Assembly: GCA_017614465.1 (NCBI GenBank)
Contig: JAGABW010000052.1
Span: 1-41,323 of the forward strand
Direction: 5' to 3'
DNA: 41,323 bases
Source: Bacteroidaceae bacterium
GTDB lineage: Bacteria > Bacteroidota > Bacteroidia > Bacteroidales > Bacteroidaceae
Shown: positions 17,919 to 26,530 of the stretch, one piece after another
Position numbering within the stretch: position 1 is the first letter of the stretch
How the letters are laid out: each line of letters opens with the position of its first letter
Program-made: the position numbers and the translations under genes
The notes under the pieces: model-generated
Database searches by the model: none
What the model saw: only the letters and a program-made list of their open reading frames with translations
Told to the model about the DNA's origin: nothing

Positions 17919-17926
17919 CAAATGTA
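17919..17926 (-). promoter_or_regulatory. -7 element (TACATTTG) of the 17214-17861 gene
   Basis: The minus strand reads TACATTTG, matching TAnnTTTG, about 60 bp before the start codon. No clear -33 box is visible. Confidence 0.55.
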
Positions 17927-17939
17927 CGATTTTTTTTAA

Positions 17940-18180
17940 TAACACATCTATCTTTTCAATAATTCTTGGAGAATAAAGAATAAAAAGCATTGGAACCATA
18001 TAAAGATAAAATTCCAGAAAATGATAATCATTACTTGTTGAAAGTAAAAATGAAAAAATAATCTATGAGTAGGTTTTTACTTTTTATATGATATCAAATC
18101 GCAGAGATTCTTTATAATACATAACATTTTACATAGTATATTCACTCTCATCCCCCTAATTTACAATAATCTGTATATAA
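17940..18180. other. Gene-free AT-rich spacer
   Basis: This interval of about 240 bp between the promoter of the small exported protein and the pckA terminator holds no credible ORF or structure that I can see. Confidence 0.4.
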
Positions 18181-18212
18181 AACAAAAAAGGTACATCATT
18201 GCGATGTACCTT
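18181..18212 (-). terminator. Intrinsic terminator of pckA
   Basis: AAGGTACATC (18188-18197) pairs with GATGTACCTT (18203-18212) around a 5-nt loop. The minus strand continues into a T-rich run (TTTTTTGTT). Confidence 0.85.
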
Positions 18213-18237
18213 ACTTATATTTGGTTTTAACAACTTA

Positions 18238-19839
18238 TTAGAGTTGTGGACCAGCTGCAACGAGAGCCTTACCAGCTTCGTTAGTAGTGTACTTGCCGAA
18301 GTTCTTGATGAAACGAGCAGCAAGGTCTTTTGCTTTTTCTTCCCAGATTGAAGCGTCAGCATAAGTGTCGCGTGGGTCGAGGATAGCTGGGTTAACGTTT
18401 GGAAGTGAAGTTGGAACTTCGAAGTCGAACATAGGGATCTTCTTAGTTTCAGCTTTGAGGATAGAACCATCGAGGATAGCGTCGATGATACCACGAGTAT
18501 CAGGAATTGAGATACGCTTTCCAGTTCCGTTCCAACCAGTGTTTACGAGGTATGCCTTAGCACCGCTCTTTTCCATCTTCTTAACGAGTTCTTCTGCATA
18601 CTTAGTTGGGTGGAGCTCAAGGAATGCCTGACCGAAACATGCAGAGAATGTTGGAGTTGGTTCAGTAATACCACGTTCTGTACCTGCAAGCTTAGCAGTG
18701 AATCCAGAAAGGAAGTAGTACTTAGTTTGTTCTGGAGTAAGGATAGATACTGGAGGAAGTACTCCGAATGCGTCTGCAGAAAGGAAGATTACGTTCTTTG
18801 CAGCAGGTGCAGATGATCCTGGTTGAATGTTCTTGATGTGGTTGATTGGGTAAGAAACACGAGTGTTTTCTGTAACTGACTTGTCGTTGAAGTCGATCTT
18901 ACCATCAGCAGCAACTGTTACGTTCTCAAGAAGAGCGTTGCGCTTGATAGCGTTGTAGATGTCTGGTTCGTGTTCTTTGTCAAGACCGATAACCTTAGCG
19001 TAGCAACCACCTTCGAAGTTGAATACACCGTTGTCATCCCATCCGTGTTCGTCGTCACCGATAAGCTTACGCTTAGGGTCAGTAGAAAGAGTTGTCTTAC
19101 CTGTTCCAGAGAGACCGAAGAAGATAGCTGTGTTTTCTCCGTTCATATCGCAGTTTGCAGAGCAGTGCATTGATGCGATTCCCTGAAGTGGAAGATAGTA
19201 GTTCATCATTGAGAACATACCTTTCTTCATTTCACCACCGTACCAAGTGTTGATGATAACTTGTTCGCGGCTTGAAGTGTTGAATGCAACACAAGTTTCT
19301 GAGTTAAGACCTAATTCCTTGTAGTTGTCAACTTTTGCCTTAGATGCGTTGTAGATGATGAAGTTTGGTTCAAAGTTTGCGAGTTCTTCAGCTGTTGGCT
19401 GGATGAACATATTTGTAACGAAGTGAGCCTGCCATGCAACTTCAACGATGAAACGAACAGCCATACGAGTGTCCTTGTTTGCACCACAGAATGCGTCAAC
19501 AACGTAAAGATTCTTGTTTGAAAGTTCTTCTTGAGCAATTTTCTTAACTTTTGCCCAAACATCTTCGCTCATTGGGTGGTTGTCGTTCTTGTAACCTTCA
19601 GTTGTCCACCATACCTTATCGTGAGAGTTAGCATCGTCTACGATATATTTATCTTTAGGTGAACGACCTGTGAAGATACCAGTCATAACGTTAACTGCAC
19701 CAAGTTCTGTTTGCTGACCTACTTCAAAACCTTCAAGACCAGCTTTAGTTTCTTCTGCGAAGAGTTCTTCGTAAGAAGGGTTGTGAGCAATCACTGTAGC
19801 ACCAGTGATTCCATACTTTGTAAGATCTAATGTTGCCAT
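18238..19839 (-). CDS. pckA: Phosphoenolpyruvate carboxykinase (ATP)
   Basis: This 533-residue enzyme interconverts oxaloacetate + ATP and PEP + CO2 + ADP. In anaerobic Bacteroidetes it often runs in the carboxylating direction on the way to succinate. Motifs seen are F-T-G-R-S-P-K-D-K (residues about 56-64), the kinase-1a P-loop G-L-S-G-T-G-K-T-T (about 242-250), the metal-binding D-D-E-H-G-W segment, and the R-x-x-Y-P substrate segment R-V-S-Y-P. Length is normal for the ATP-type enzyme and unlike GTP-type PEPCK. Codon use is uniform in the way of highly expressed genes. It has its own promoter, a leader of about 180 nt and a terminator. Confidence 0.97.
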   Translation of the reverse strand: MATLDLTKYGITGATVIAHNPSYEELFAEETKAGLEGFEVGQQTELGAVNVMTGIFTGRSPKDKYIVDDANSHDKVWWTTEGYKNDNHPMSEDVWAKVKKIAQEELSNKNLYVVDAFCGANKDTRMAVRFIVEVAWQAHFVTNMFIQPTAEELANFEPNFIIYNASKAKVDNYKELGLNSETCVAFNTSSREQVIINTWYGGEMKKGMFSMMNYYLPLQGIASMHCSANCDMNGENTAIFFGLSGTGKTTLSTDPKRKLIGDDEHGWDDNGVFNFEGGCYAKVIGLDKEHEPDIYNAIKRNALLENVTVAADGKIDFNDKSVTENTRVSYPINHIKNIQPGSSAPAAKNVIFLSADAFGVLPPVSILTPEQTKYYFLSGFTAKLAGTERGITEPTPTFSACFGQAFLELHPTKYAEELVKKMEKSGAKAYLVNTGWNGTGKRISIPDTRGIIDAILDGSILKAETKKIPMFDFEVPTSLPNVNPAILDPRDTYADASIWEEKAKDLAARFIKNFGKYTTNEAGKALVAAGPQL

Positions 19840-20027
19840 ATTTTTAATAAATTATATATGAAATTATTCCTAATTTTCTTTTTACACTTTAAATAATACT
19901 TATTTATTTCTATAATGAATATTTATTCATTTATACACATAAATCAGTTATTATGTAGAAATAGAAATGCTGTGTTTGAGTGTGGTTTTTTCAACATCTC
20001 ATAGTCATCACCTCAATAAATCCCACG

Positions 20028-20035
20028 CAAAGGTA
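20028..20035 (-). promoter_or_regulatory. -7 element (TACCTTTG) of pckA
   Basis: The minus strand reads TACCTTTG, a match to TAnnTTTG. It implies a start near 20021 and a leader of about 180 nt before the pckA ATG. The leader is AT-rich and no riboswitch was recognised. Confidence 0.55.
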
Positions 20036-20148
20036 ATAAATAATCTGGATATTATGTAATCTGAGAATAATAAATTATCAAAAAAATATTATTATTTGTA
20101 TCTGGTAAAATTATTTGTAATACGGAGTTTACACTCTTTTGTAGAAAG

Positions 20149-20202
20149 AACCCCGTTGCCAAACTGTCTTCTTTGTTGTAAAGAGGATTTGACAACGGGG
20201 TT
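20149..20202 (-). terminator. Long hairpin ending the paaK-ACT transcript
   Basis: AACCCCGTTG (20149-20158) and CAACGGGGTT (20193-20202) form a perfect 10-bp outer stem. Inside it CAAA/TTTG and TCTTT/AAAGA extend the pairing. It lies about 45 bp after the ACT-domain gene stop and is followed on the minus strand by a T-rich but interrupted tract (CTTTCT). Confidence 0.7.
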
Positions 20203-20248
20203 GAATGTGGTTTATGTTATGCTTAAAACCTGTTTTCTCAATAATAAA

Positions 20249-20677
20249 TTATATTAATGTGTACAGGTCTTTTTCTGCAATGAACTTCATGTTGTTGAGC
20301 ATGATTACTTCGCGTGTACGTTCGCTGTCGGCTGTGCGGAATACCATTACACCTTTCTTGTTGATAAGGAACGAGTAAAGGTATGTGATGCTTATGCCTT
20401 CCTTGTGGAAAATCTCAAGGGTGTTTGCTAATTCTCCGACTTTGTCATCCAGTTCGATAGCGAATACATCGGTGAGTGTCACACTGATATTTGCATCCTT
20501 GAGTAATTTGAATGCCTTTGATGGCTCGCTGCATATGATGCGGAATATTCCGTATTCTACAGTATCTGCGATATTTACTGCAAGGAGCTGGATTCCTTCA
20601 CTTTTTAATAATTGTAGAACATTGAGCATTGCGCCGCTCTTGTTCTCTACGAATACTGATAATTGTTGAATAGTCAT
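20249..20677 (-). CDS. Tandem ACT-domain protein
   Basis: This 142-residue protein is built from two ACT domains (about 3-68 and 72-138). Each starts with a beta strand followed by a G-x-L/M-x-x-x-L-type helix: S-G-A-M-L-N-V-L and V-G-E-L-A-N-T-L. ACT domains bind amino acids and regulate enzymes. It starts 12 bp after the stop of a phenylacetate-CoA ligase gene, so the two are co-transcribed. The pairing suggests sensing of an aromatic amino acid or related ligand, but the ligand cannot be read from sequence. A terminator-like hairpin lies downstream. Confidence 0.85.
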   Translation of the reverse strand: MTIQQLSVFVENKSGAMLNVLQLLKSEGIQLLAVNIADTVEYGIFRIICSEPSKAFKLLKDANISVTLTDVFAIELDDKVGELANTLEIFHKEGISITYLYSFLINKKGVMVFRTADSERTREVIMLNNMKFIAEKDLYTLI

Positions 20678-20689
20678 AGTATAACGGAT

Positions 20690-22000
20690 TTAGTAAGTTT
20701 TTCTTAAATCTTTTACTCTCACAGCCTTGCCTTCACTCTTTGGTAAGGCTCCGTTGGCAACAAGCTTGACTTTTGGCGTAACGAGGATTTCGTCTTTGAG
20801 CTGACGTGTGATTTCTTTTGTCAGTTTCTCCAGACGTCCATAGTCGTCAGTGAAGAGGTTTGATAATTCTACCTCTACTGTCATGCCGTCGTTGTTGTCG
20901 AGTGTCTCAAGTGTGATAAGGTAGTCTGTTGATAGTTCCTTGAACTGAAGGAGTATCTTCTCAATCTGGATAGGGAAGATATTTACACCTTTGAGTATGA
21001 TCATGTCGTCTGAACGTCCTTGCATACGATCGAGTCGTTTGTGGTGACGTCCGCAAGGGCATTCTCCTGGAAGGATACGTGTCAAGTCGCGTGTGCGGTA
21101 GCGCAACAATGGCATTGCTTCGCGATTGATTGTTGTGAGAACTAGTTCTCCTACTTCTCCTTCTGGAACTGGTTCTAATGTGTTAGGGTCAACTATTTCC
21201 ACGATGTAGTAGTCTTCCCATATGTGGAGGCCGTTTTGTTCTTTACATTCGAATGCAACACCTGGTCCGCACATCTCAGACATACCGAATGAGTTGTAGG
21301 CTTTTACACCAAGCATGTCTTCAATGCGTTTTCTTTGTTCTTCGCTATGTGGTTCGGCTCCGATTACTAATGTCTTGAGTTTTGTGTCGCGACGTGGGTC
21401 GATTCCTTGTTCCACCATAACTTCGTAGAGACGTGAAGCATATGAAGGAATGGCATGCAGGGCTGTTGTACCGAAATCCTTGATGAATTTCAGTTGGCGT
21501 AATGTGTTTCCTGCTGCTGCTGGTACTGTGAGCATACCTAAACGCTCTGCACCATATTGGAATCCTAATCCTCCTGTGAACATTCCGTAACCTGATGAGT
21601 TCTGGAATACATCTGTAGGACGTAGCCCTACCATGTGGAGGCAGCGTGCTACTGCATTTGCCCATTCATCGAGGTCGCGTTGTGTGTGAAGAATAACGGT
21701 TGGGTTTCCGGTTGTTCCACTTGATGAGTGGAGGCGTACACATTTCTCAAGAGGTACGGATGCTATTCCGAATGGATATGTATCGCGTAGGTCTTGTTTT
21801 GTTGTAAAAGGAATTTTCTTTAGGTCGTCAAGCGATTTTATATCATCTGGTGTAAGGCCTTCTTCTTCGAAGCGTTTCTTGTAGAAAGGTGAGTTCATGC
21901 AGTGACGAACTGTTTCCTGTAAACGTTTCAACTGAAGTTCTTCGATCTCCTGGCGGCTCATCAGTTCTTTGTCTGGATGTAAGTATTGACTTCTGTCCAT
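20690..22000 (-). CDS. paaK: Phenylacetate-CoA ligase (copy 1)
   Basis: This 436-residue adenylate-forming enzyme makes phenylacetyl-CoA (or another aryl-acyl-CoA) from the acid, ATP and CoA. The AMP-binding loop is H-S-S-S-G-T-T-G-N-P-T. The family segments Y-G-x-x-x-x-S-E-type (N-S-F-G-M-S-E-M), Y-R-T-R-D-L, and the C-terminal hinge G-R-S-D-D-M-I-I-L-K-G-V-N-I-F-P are present. It has a zinc-type C-P-C-G motif. In anaerobes such ligases often pair with indolepyruvate:ferredoxin oxidoreductase to recover ATP from aromatic amino acids, in either direction. No such oxidoreductase gene is in this window. The ACT-domain gene follows after 12 bp. Confidence 0.9.
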   Translation of the reverse strand: MDRSQYLHPDKELMSRQEIEELQLKRLQETVRHCMNSPFYKKRFEEEGLTPDDIKSLDDLKKIPFTTKQDLRDTYPFGIASVPLEKCVRLHSSSGTTGNPTVILHTQRDLDEWANAVARCLHMVGLRPTDVFQNSSGYGMFTGGLGFQYGAERLGMLTVPAAAGNTLRQLKFIKDFGTTALHAIPSYASRLYEVMVEQGIDPRRDTKLKTLVIGAEPHSEEQRKRIEDMLGVKAYNSFGMSEMCGPGVAFECKEQNGLHIWEDYYIVEIVDPNTLEPVPEGEVGELVLTTINREAMPLLRYRTRDLTRILPGECPCGRHHKRLDRMQGRSDDMIILKGVNIFPIQIEKILLQFKELSTDYLITLETLDNNDGMTVEVELSNLFTDDYGRLEKLTKEITRQLKDEILVTPKVKLVANGALPKSEGKAVRVKDLRKTY

Positions 22001-22057
22001 TTCTGTAAACCTTTGAAGTTTTTTTAAGTTTAGTATTTATTGATTCTATAATTGTTT

Positions 22058-22104
22058 ATTCATTGAGGCTTTTTATCGGTCTGATAAATAGAGCCTCAAT
22101 GAAT
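22058..22104. repeat. Long hairpin between the two paaK copies
   Basis: ATTCATTGAGGCT (22058-22070) pairs perfectly with AGCCTCAATGAAT (22092-22104). Inside, TTTATC pairs with GATAAA. No U-run follows on the minus strand, so it may be a weak terminator, an attenuator or an mRNA processing site that sets the ratio of the two ligases. Confidence 0.6.
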
Positions 22105-22119
22105 TGGTTGTTATTGCTT

Positions 22120-23421
22120 TTATTGTAATTTTCTGTTATCGATTACGTGTTTTCCCTTTCCTTGTGAACGTTCTATACTTCCTGGTGGAAGGAGTTCAAC
22201 TTGGGCAGAGATTGAAAGAACGCTGCGGAGCTTGTCTGATAATAACTTCTTCTTACGTTCCATTGCAGGGTAGTCATCGACGAAGTATTCAGGGCGTAAT
22301 TCAACCTGAACCTTGATTGTGTCGAGGCTTCCTTGTCTGTCAACAATAATCATATATTGAGGTGCAAACTCTTCAAGACTGAGGATTACACTTTCTATCT
22401 GACTTGGGAATACGTTGATACCTCGGATGATGAGCATATCGTCGCTTCGTCCCATGATTCGTCCCATTCTTACGTTTGTGCGTCCGCATGAACATTGACC
22501 ATAAGTTAACGATGTGAGGTCTTTTGTGCGGTAACGTAACAGTGGCATACCTTCTTTGGTGAGTGTAGTGAAGACGAGTTCTCCTTCTTTTCCTGGTTCT
22601 AATGGTTCAAGAGTCTCAGGGTCGATAATCTCTGGATAGTAATGGTCTTCGTTTATGTGGCTTCCGTTTTGGCATTCACATTCATAACTTACACCAGGTC
22701 CTGTGATTTCACTGAGTCCGTAGATATTGTATGCTTTTAGTCCCAATCTTTCTTCGATTTCTGCACGCATGTTTTCAGTCCATGGCTCTGCACCGAATGC
22801 ACCTACTTTAAGTTTTATGTTTTGTCTCTGTACTCCCATCTTGTCCATGGTTTCAGCAAGATAAAGAGCGTATGAAGGTGTACATGCGATACCTGTGATA
22901 CCTAAGTCGGTAAGCAGACGGATGTGTTTCTCTGTGTTACCTGTACTTGTTGGGATTACAGTGGCTCCGAGTGTCTCAACACCGTAGTGAGCACCAAGTC
23001 CGCCTGTAAACAAACCATAACCATAAGCTACAGAAAACAAATCGTCGCGTGTTACTCCATATGAAGCAAGACAACGTGCAAACACTTCGCTCCATACTCC
23101 AATATCTTTTCTTGTATATCCAACAATTGTTGGTTTTCCTGTTGTACCACTTGAAGCATGGATACGCACAATTTCACTGCTTGGTGCAGCTTGTAACCCG
23201 AATGGGTAGTTGTCGCGTAAATCCTGTTTTGTTGTAAATGGCAATTTGCGGATGTCTTCAATTGTGTTGATGTCATCCGGACGTAGGTCCATTTCTTGCA
23301 TTTTATTACGATAGAAAGGAACATTGTGATATACGTAAGAAACAATTTTCCTTAATCGTTTGCCTTGTAGAGCCGACATCTCATCGCGACTCATACATTC
23401 TTTGTTAGGATTCCAAATCAT
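22120..23421 (-). CDS. paaK: Phenylacetate-CoA ligase (copy 2)
   Basis: This 433-residue paralogue of the downstream ligase has the same architecture: H-A-S-S-G-T-T-G-K-P-T AMP loop, Y-N-I-Y-G-L-S-E-I-T-G-P-G, R-Y-R-T-K-D-L-T, C-S-C-G zinc-type segment and hinge G-R-S-D-D-M-L-I-I-R-G-I-N-V-F-P. The two copies are clearly homologous along their full length but well diverged. That points to an old duplication and perhaps different aryl-acid preference (phenylacetate, indoleacetate or hydroxyphenylacetate). A -7 element lies 33 bp before the start. It may be the first gene of a paaK2-paaK1-ACT transcript, with a hairpin between the two ligases. Confidence 0.9.
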   Translation of the reverse strand: MIWNPNKECMSRDEMSALQGKRLRKIVSYVYHNVPFYRNKMQEMDLRPDDINTIEDIRKLPFTTKQDLRDNYPFGLQAAPSSEIVRIHASSGTTGKPTIVGYTRKDIGVWSEVFARCLASYGVTRDDLFSVAYGYGLFTGGLGAHYGVETLGATVIPTSTGNTEKHIRLLTDLGITGIACTPSYALYLAETMDKMGVQRQNIKLKVGAFGAEPWTENMRAEIEERLGLKAYNIYGLSEITGPGVSYECECQNGSHINEDHYYPEIIDPETLEPLEPGKEGELVFTTLTKEGMPLLRYRTKDLTSLTYGQCSCGRTNVRMGRIMGRSDDMLIIRGINVFPSQIESVILSLEEFAPQYMIIVDRQGSLDTIKVQVELRPEYFVDDYPAMERKKKLLSDKLRSVLSISAQVELLPPGSIERSQGKGKHVIDNRKLQ

Positions 23422-23453
23422 AGTTTTCGTATCTTATGTGTTGTTTGTGGTTA

Positions 23454-23461
23454 CAAAGATA
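23454..23461 (-). promoter_or_regulatory. -7 element (TATCTTTG) of the paaK genes
   Basis: The minus strand reads TATCTTTG, matching TAnnTTTG, giving a start near 23447 and a leader of about 25 nt. No clear -33 TTTG is visible. Confidence 0.6.
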
Positions 23462-23532
23462 CAAAATATTCATTAATTGGTTGCATAAAACCTGATAATT
23501 ATTAATAATATGGTTTGGAACTGCTTGGTTAT

Positions 23533-23690
23533 CAATGTGAGTCCGACTGGAAATATATTATATAAAAAGTAGTTAGTAAAAACTTTTCTTTATAACCTAA
23601 TGGCTATCGATGGTATATTTGTTTTGTAATTTTTAAGTTGTACTTACATTAAGAATCTGATATTATACTAATTATGTCGGACTCACGTTG
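23533..23690. repeat. Inverted-repeat-bounded 158-bp element, possible MITE remnant
   Basis: CAATGTGAGTCCGAC (23533-23547) and GTCGGACTCACGTTG (23676-23690) are inverted copies matching at 14 of 15 positions, 128 bp apart. The interior is AT-rich with no ORF, and no target-site duplication is evident. This accounts for about half of the 330-bp gene-free stretch between the paaK genes and the GNAT gene. Confidence 0.4.
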
Positions 23691-23753
23691 AAAACAAGCA
23701 TATTAATCGGTGTTAGAATCAAACAATGACTCCTCGCACCTAAATACTTAAAA

Positions 23754-24953
23754 CTAGTTTACTAATACGAAGTTATAGTTGCTTAGTATATTGTGAGCGC
23801 TGTCGGCGTATTGGGCTAAGTATACATGGTCTGGCATGAGTTGAGGAGCGAAAAGTTTATCAAAAAAATGATTGATCATAAATTTCATTATTCCTCCTTT
23901 TGCCCAGAATCCATAATGGATTTTTTCTATGAGTGCGCCTGACATGGCTTTGGGATAGTAACTTGTCTGACCTAAGTCTATAAATGATTTCTTCCTCTTT
24001 TCTGCTTCTTTTACTGTATTGAATATTGTGTTCAGATACAGTACTTTAGTGTCGTCATCCTTGTATTTTATTCCTAAGTATAATGGAATGAGCTTTTCTT
24101 CGTTTATTAAGACTAATTCCATTACTCGGGTTTCGTCTGTTTCTTTATCCTTCGCTACAAACAGAAATGCCCTATCTCCCATAAATTCGCTCAGTTTGTT
24201 GAAAAACTCTGCATTGAGAAATTCAAACTTGTTCTTTGCTTTGGTCACTACGGCGAAATATAATTCATAGAACTCTTCTGCGGTCTTTCCTGTGAAATCG
24301 TCGTAAATTGTCCAGTAAAATCTTTTGTCGAAAAGTTCTTTGTATTTTCTATAGCGTTTTCTGTGCTTCTTTTTTAATGCGTTAGGATATGGAACATCCA
24401 TAACAGGAATGAGTGTAGTTGGGTATGTTTCCAAGAAACGGAAGCCGGTCTTCAATACTCTCTTTACATCTTGTAAATAGTGTTCTCTTATATCCTTAAT
24501 GAATATGAATTTGGCTTTCGTTTCCTCGCATTTCTTTTTTAGTTCTTGCTCAATAATATCTGAAACTTCATTGATTTCGTTGTCTGTCAACGATGAACTA
24601 TATCCAATGAGGTGTTCACATGTACAAGCATATGAACCTGTGATAAATGTTCTGAGCTTTAAGAATGAAGGAAACAGCTTGCGCATTCCTACAATCCATT
24701 TCTTTATTAAAACGGTTGAAGTAATGTTTAGTATGTCGATACAATAATTGAAGCATGGAACGATTGCTGCAATCTCTCCGTCTTTTTTAAACACTTGGAG
24801 ATTGTAGAATGTTACATCTTTAAAGTTGGCTTCTTCATTTGCTTTGATGAATTGCTTACTTTTTATGATGTCAGTACCATATATGCGTATCCAATCTTTA
24901 TCTTGGATATCGTCAACAGTGGTGCTCCATTTTATTGTGAAATTATTGGGCAT
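23754..24953 (-). CDS. BioF2/GNAT-like acyltransferase, candidate (dihydro)ceramide synthase
   Basis: This 399-residue protein has the two-lobed GNAT layout of the BioF2 (peptidoglycan-bridge-like) group. A conserved basic helix reads K-K-K-H-R-K-R-Y-R-K-Y at about residues 195-205, the acceptor half has L-Y-L-G-I-K-Y, and there is a signature S-F-I-D-L-G-Q-T-S-Y-Y-P-K. Its start overlaps the end of the serine-palmitoyltransferase-like gene by 11 bp, so translation is likely coupled. In Caulobacter a GNAT-family protein works as bacterial ceramide synthase together with Spt and a reductase. By analogy this protein may N-acylate the long-chain base. That role is inferred from context; no reductase gene is in the window. 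A second protein of the same group is encoded at 27322-28347. Confidence 0.7.
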   Translation of the reverse strand: MPNNFTIKWSTTVDDIQDKDWIRIYGTDIIKSKQFIKANEEANFKDVTFYNLQVFKKDGEIAAIVPCFNYCIDILNITSTVLIKKWIVGMRKLFPSFLKLRTFITGSYACTCEHLIGYSSSLTDNEINEVSDIIEQELKKKCEETKAKFIFIKDIREHYLQDVKRVLKTGFRFLETYPTTLIPVMDVPYPNALKKKHRKRYRKYKELFDKRFYWTIYDDFTGKTAEEFYELYFAVVTKAKNKFEFLNAEFFNKLSEFMGDRAFLFVAKDKETDETRVMELVLINEEKLIPLYLGIKYKDDDTKVLYLNTIFNTVKEAEKRKKSFIDLGQTSYYPKAMSGALIEKIHYGFWAKGGIMKFMINHFFDKLFAPQLMPDHVYLAQYADSAHNILSNYNFVLVN

Positions 24954-26211
24954 ATCTTGGAATATTATACTTCTTGAATAATTCTTTCATTAACTCAACC
25001 AGTCCGTCTATGTCTTCCTTAGTGTGGCTTGCCATAACACTGATTCTGAAACGAGAGAGGTTTGGTGGTACGGCTGGCGCAAAAATGGCATTGACGAAAT
25101 AGCCACTGTCTAATGCGTCTTTAACCATGTATGTGAGCACTGTTGAGTCTCCAACAATAAGTGGAATGATAGGTGTCTCTGTGTTTAGAATATTGAATCC
25201 AGCCTCAGTTAAGGCGTTCTTCATGTAAAGTGTATTCTCTGTAAGTTTGTCAATTACGTCTGAATTGTCTAACTTCTTGAATACCTCTATGGCACTTGCA
25301 CATACTGATGGAGGAAGTGATGTAGAGAAGATGTTGCTTCGAGCATACACACGGAGATAGTCGATGATATCTTGTGATGCTGTGATGTATCCTCCCAAAG
25401 TACCAATTGCTTTGCTGAGCGTTCCTGTTACTATAATGTTATCACGATCCTTTATATTATAGTGTGAAAGTGTTCCGGCTCCTTTCTTTCCGATAACTCC
25501 AACAGCGTGTGCGTCGTCAATCAAAAGTAAGGCATTGTATTTTCTTACTATTGAAATAATTTCAGGGAGTTTGGCGATGTCTCCATCCATACTGAACACA
25601 CCGTCAGTGACAACAAGTATTCCGTTGGGGTACTGGTCAACATTCTCGCGGAGCAGTTTCTCTAAGCCTGCCATGTCTCCGTGACGGAAACGCGCCATTT
25701 TAGAACTTGATAAGACAGTTGCGTCTAACAGACTTGCGTGTGTCAACTTATCGTGGATTATCAAGTGGTTAGGTCTCATAAGTCCGGAAATGACTCCTAA
25801 GTTGGCTGTGTATCCTGATGAAAATAGGATAGCGTCGTCGAAACCACTTTTCTTTGCTATGATTTGTTCCAGTTCGTTTTGGTAGATAGATGTACCATTC
25901 AATAATGGGACTCCTCCTGAACCGATACCGAATTCACGTGTTACTTCAACTGCTTTATCGATCGCTTCTGGGAATGTTGTGGCTCCCAGGTAACTGTTTG
26001 ATCCGAACATCACAACTTCTACATCTTTATTTGTATGTCTGTTGTGTATTATGGATGTGCGATCACATGCACTCATGCAAGGGTGCTTTTTATAGGTGCT
26101 TAAATTCTCACTTTCGTGCTGCTGCATTTCGTGTTTGAAGTCGTTGACTTTACCGAGTATAGAACCATCTGCACTAATTCGATTCTTTGTTAAATTTACA
26201 GTATATTTCAT
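24943..26211 (-). CDS. spt: Serine palmitoyltransferase-like alpha-oxoamine synthase
   Basis: This 422-residue PLP enzyme belongs to the alpha-oxoamine synthase family (SPT, AONS, KBL). PLP lysine K267 lies in G-T-L-S-K-A-I-G, preceded by D-D-A-H-A-V-G (D232, H235) and stacking histidine H158 in L-T-H-A-S. SPT condenses serine with a fatty acyl-CoA/ACP to 3-ketosphinganine, the first step of sphingolipid synthesis, which many Bacteroidetes carry out. The N-terminal extension of about 60 residues before V-V-M-F-G-S-N-S-Y-L-G fits Bacteroidetes SPT better than BioF or Kbl, and no biotin or threonine-degradation genes lie nearby. The start ATG at 26211 was chosen because the promoter lies at 26242-26273, placing any earlier start before the transcript. 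It overlaps the GNAT gene by 11 bp. Confidence 0.85.
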   Translation of the reverse strand: MKYTVNLTKNRISADGSILGKVNDFKHEMQQHESENLSTYKKHPCMSACDRTSIIHNRHTNKDVEVVMFGSNSYLGATTFPEAIDKAVEVTREFGIGSGGVPLLNGTSIYQNELEQIIAKKSGFDDAILFSSGYTANLGVISGLMRPNHLIIHDKLTHASLLDATVLSSSKMARFRHGDMAGLEKLLRENVDQYPNGILVVTDGVFSMDGDIAKLPEIISIVRKYNALLLIDDAHAVGVIGKKGAGTLSHYNIKDRDNIIVTGTLSKAIGTLGGYITASQDIIDYLRVYARSNIFSTSLPPSVCASAIEVFKKLDNSDVIDKLTENTLYMKNALTEAGFNILNTETPIIPLIVGDSTVLTYMVKDALDSGYFVNAIFAPAVPPNLSRFRISVMASHTKEDIDGLVELMKELFKKYNIPRYAQ

Positions 26212-26241
26212 TGTGTTTCTATTGTAACATCTATTATATTG

Positions 26242-26273
26242 CAAAGATATAATATGTTTTTATAATATGCAAA
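26242..26273 (-). promoter_or_regulatory. Full promoter (-33/-7) of the spt-GNAT operon
   Basis: On the minus strand TTTG (26273-26270) is followed after 20 bp by TATCTTTG (26249-26242), the consensus spacing. The spacer carries two direct copies of TATAATATG (plus-strand coordinates 26248-26256 and 26261-26269), a possible regulator site. The spt ATG follows at 26211. Confidence 0.75.
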
Positions 26274-26466
26274 TATATTGAATAAAAAGTGTTGTACTTA
26301 TTTATAAATAATAAATATTAAATATACATTAGATTATAAATTGCAAGTGAAGTAAATAAAAGACTAATTCTTAGTTGGATCTTTGTTTTATTTGCTCAAA
26401 AATATTACTTTTTCTGGTCGTCTATAACAAAAATCATGGATAAAATGAATAAATCTTTGTAATAGT

Positions 26467-26497
26467 TTTGGATTTAAAGAAAACTTTCGTAACTTTG
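26467..26497 (+). promoter_or_regulatory. Full promoter (-33/-7) of the TetR-family gene
   Basis: TTTG (26467-26470) and TAACTTTG (26490-26497) are 19 bp apart, a consensus Bacteroidetes promoter. The start would fall near 26504, which excludes the upstream in-frame codon at 26468 as translation start. Confidence 0.75.
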
Positions 26498-26530
26498 TGG
26501 AATATAATGATTATGATAAAAGGGTATAAT

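Noticed and set aside
24943..26211. BioF or glycine C-acetyltransferase (Kbl)
   Set aside because: The family cannot fully separate these by eye, but the long N-terminal extension, the linked acyltransferase and the lack of biotin or tdh genes favour serine palmitoyltransferase.
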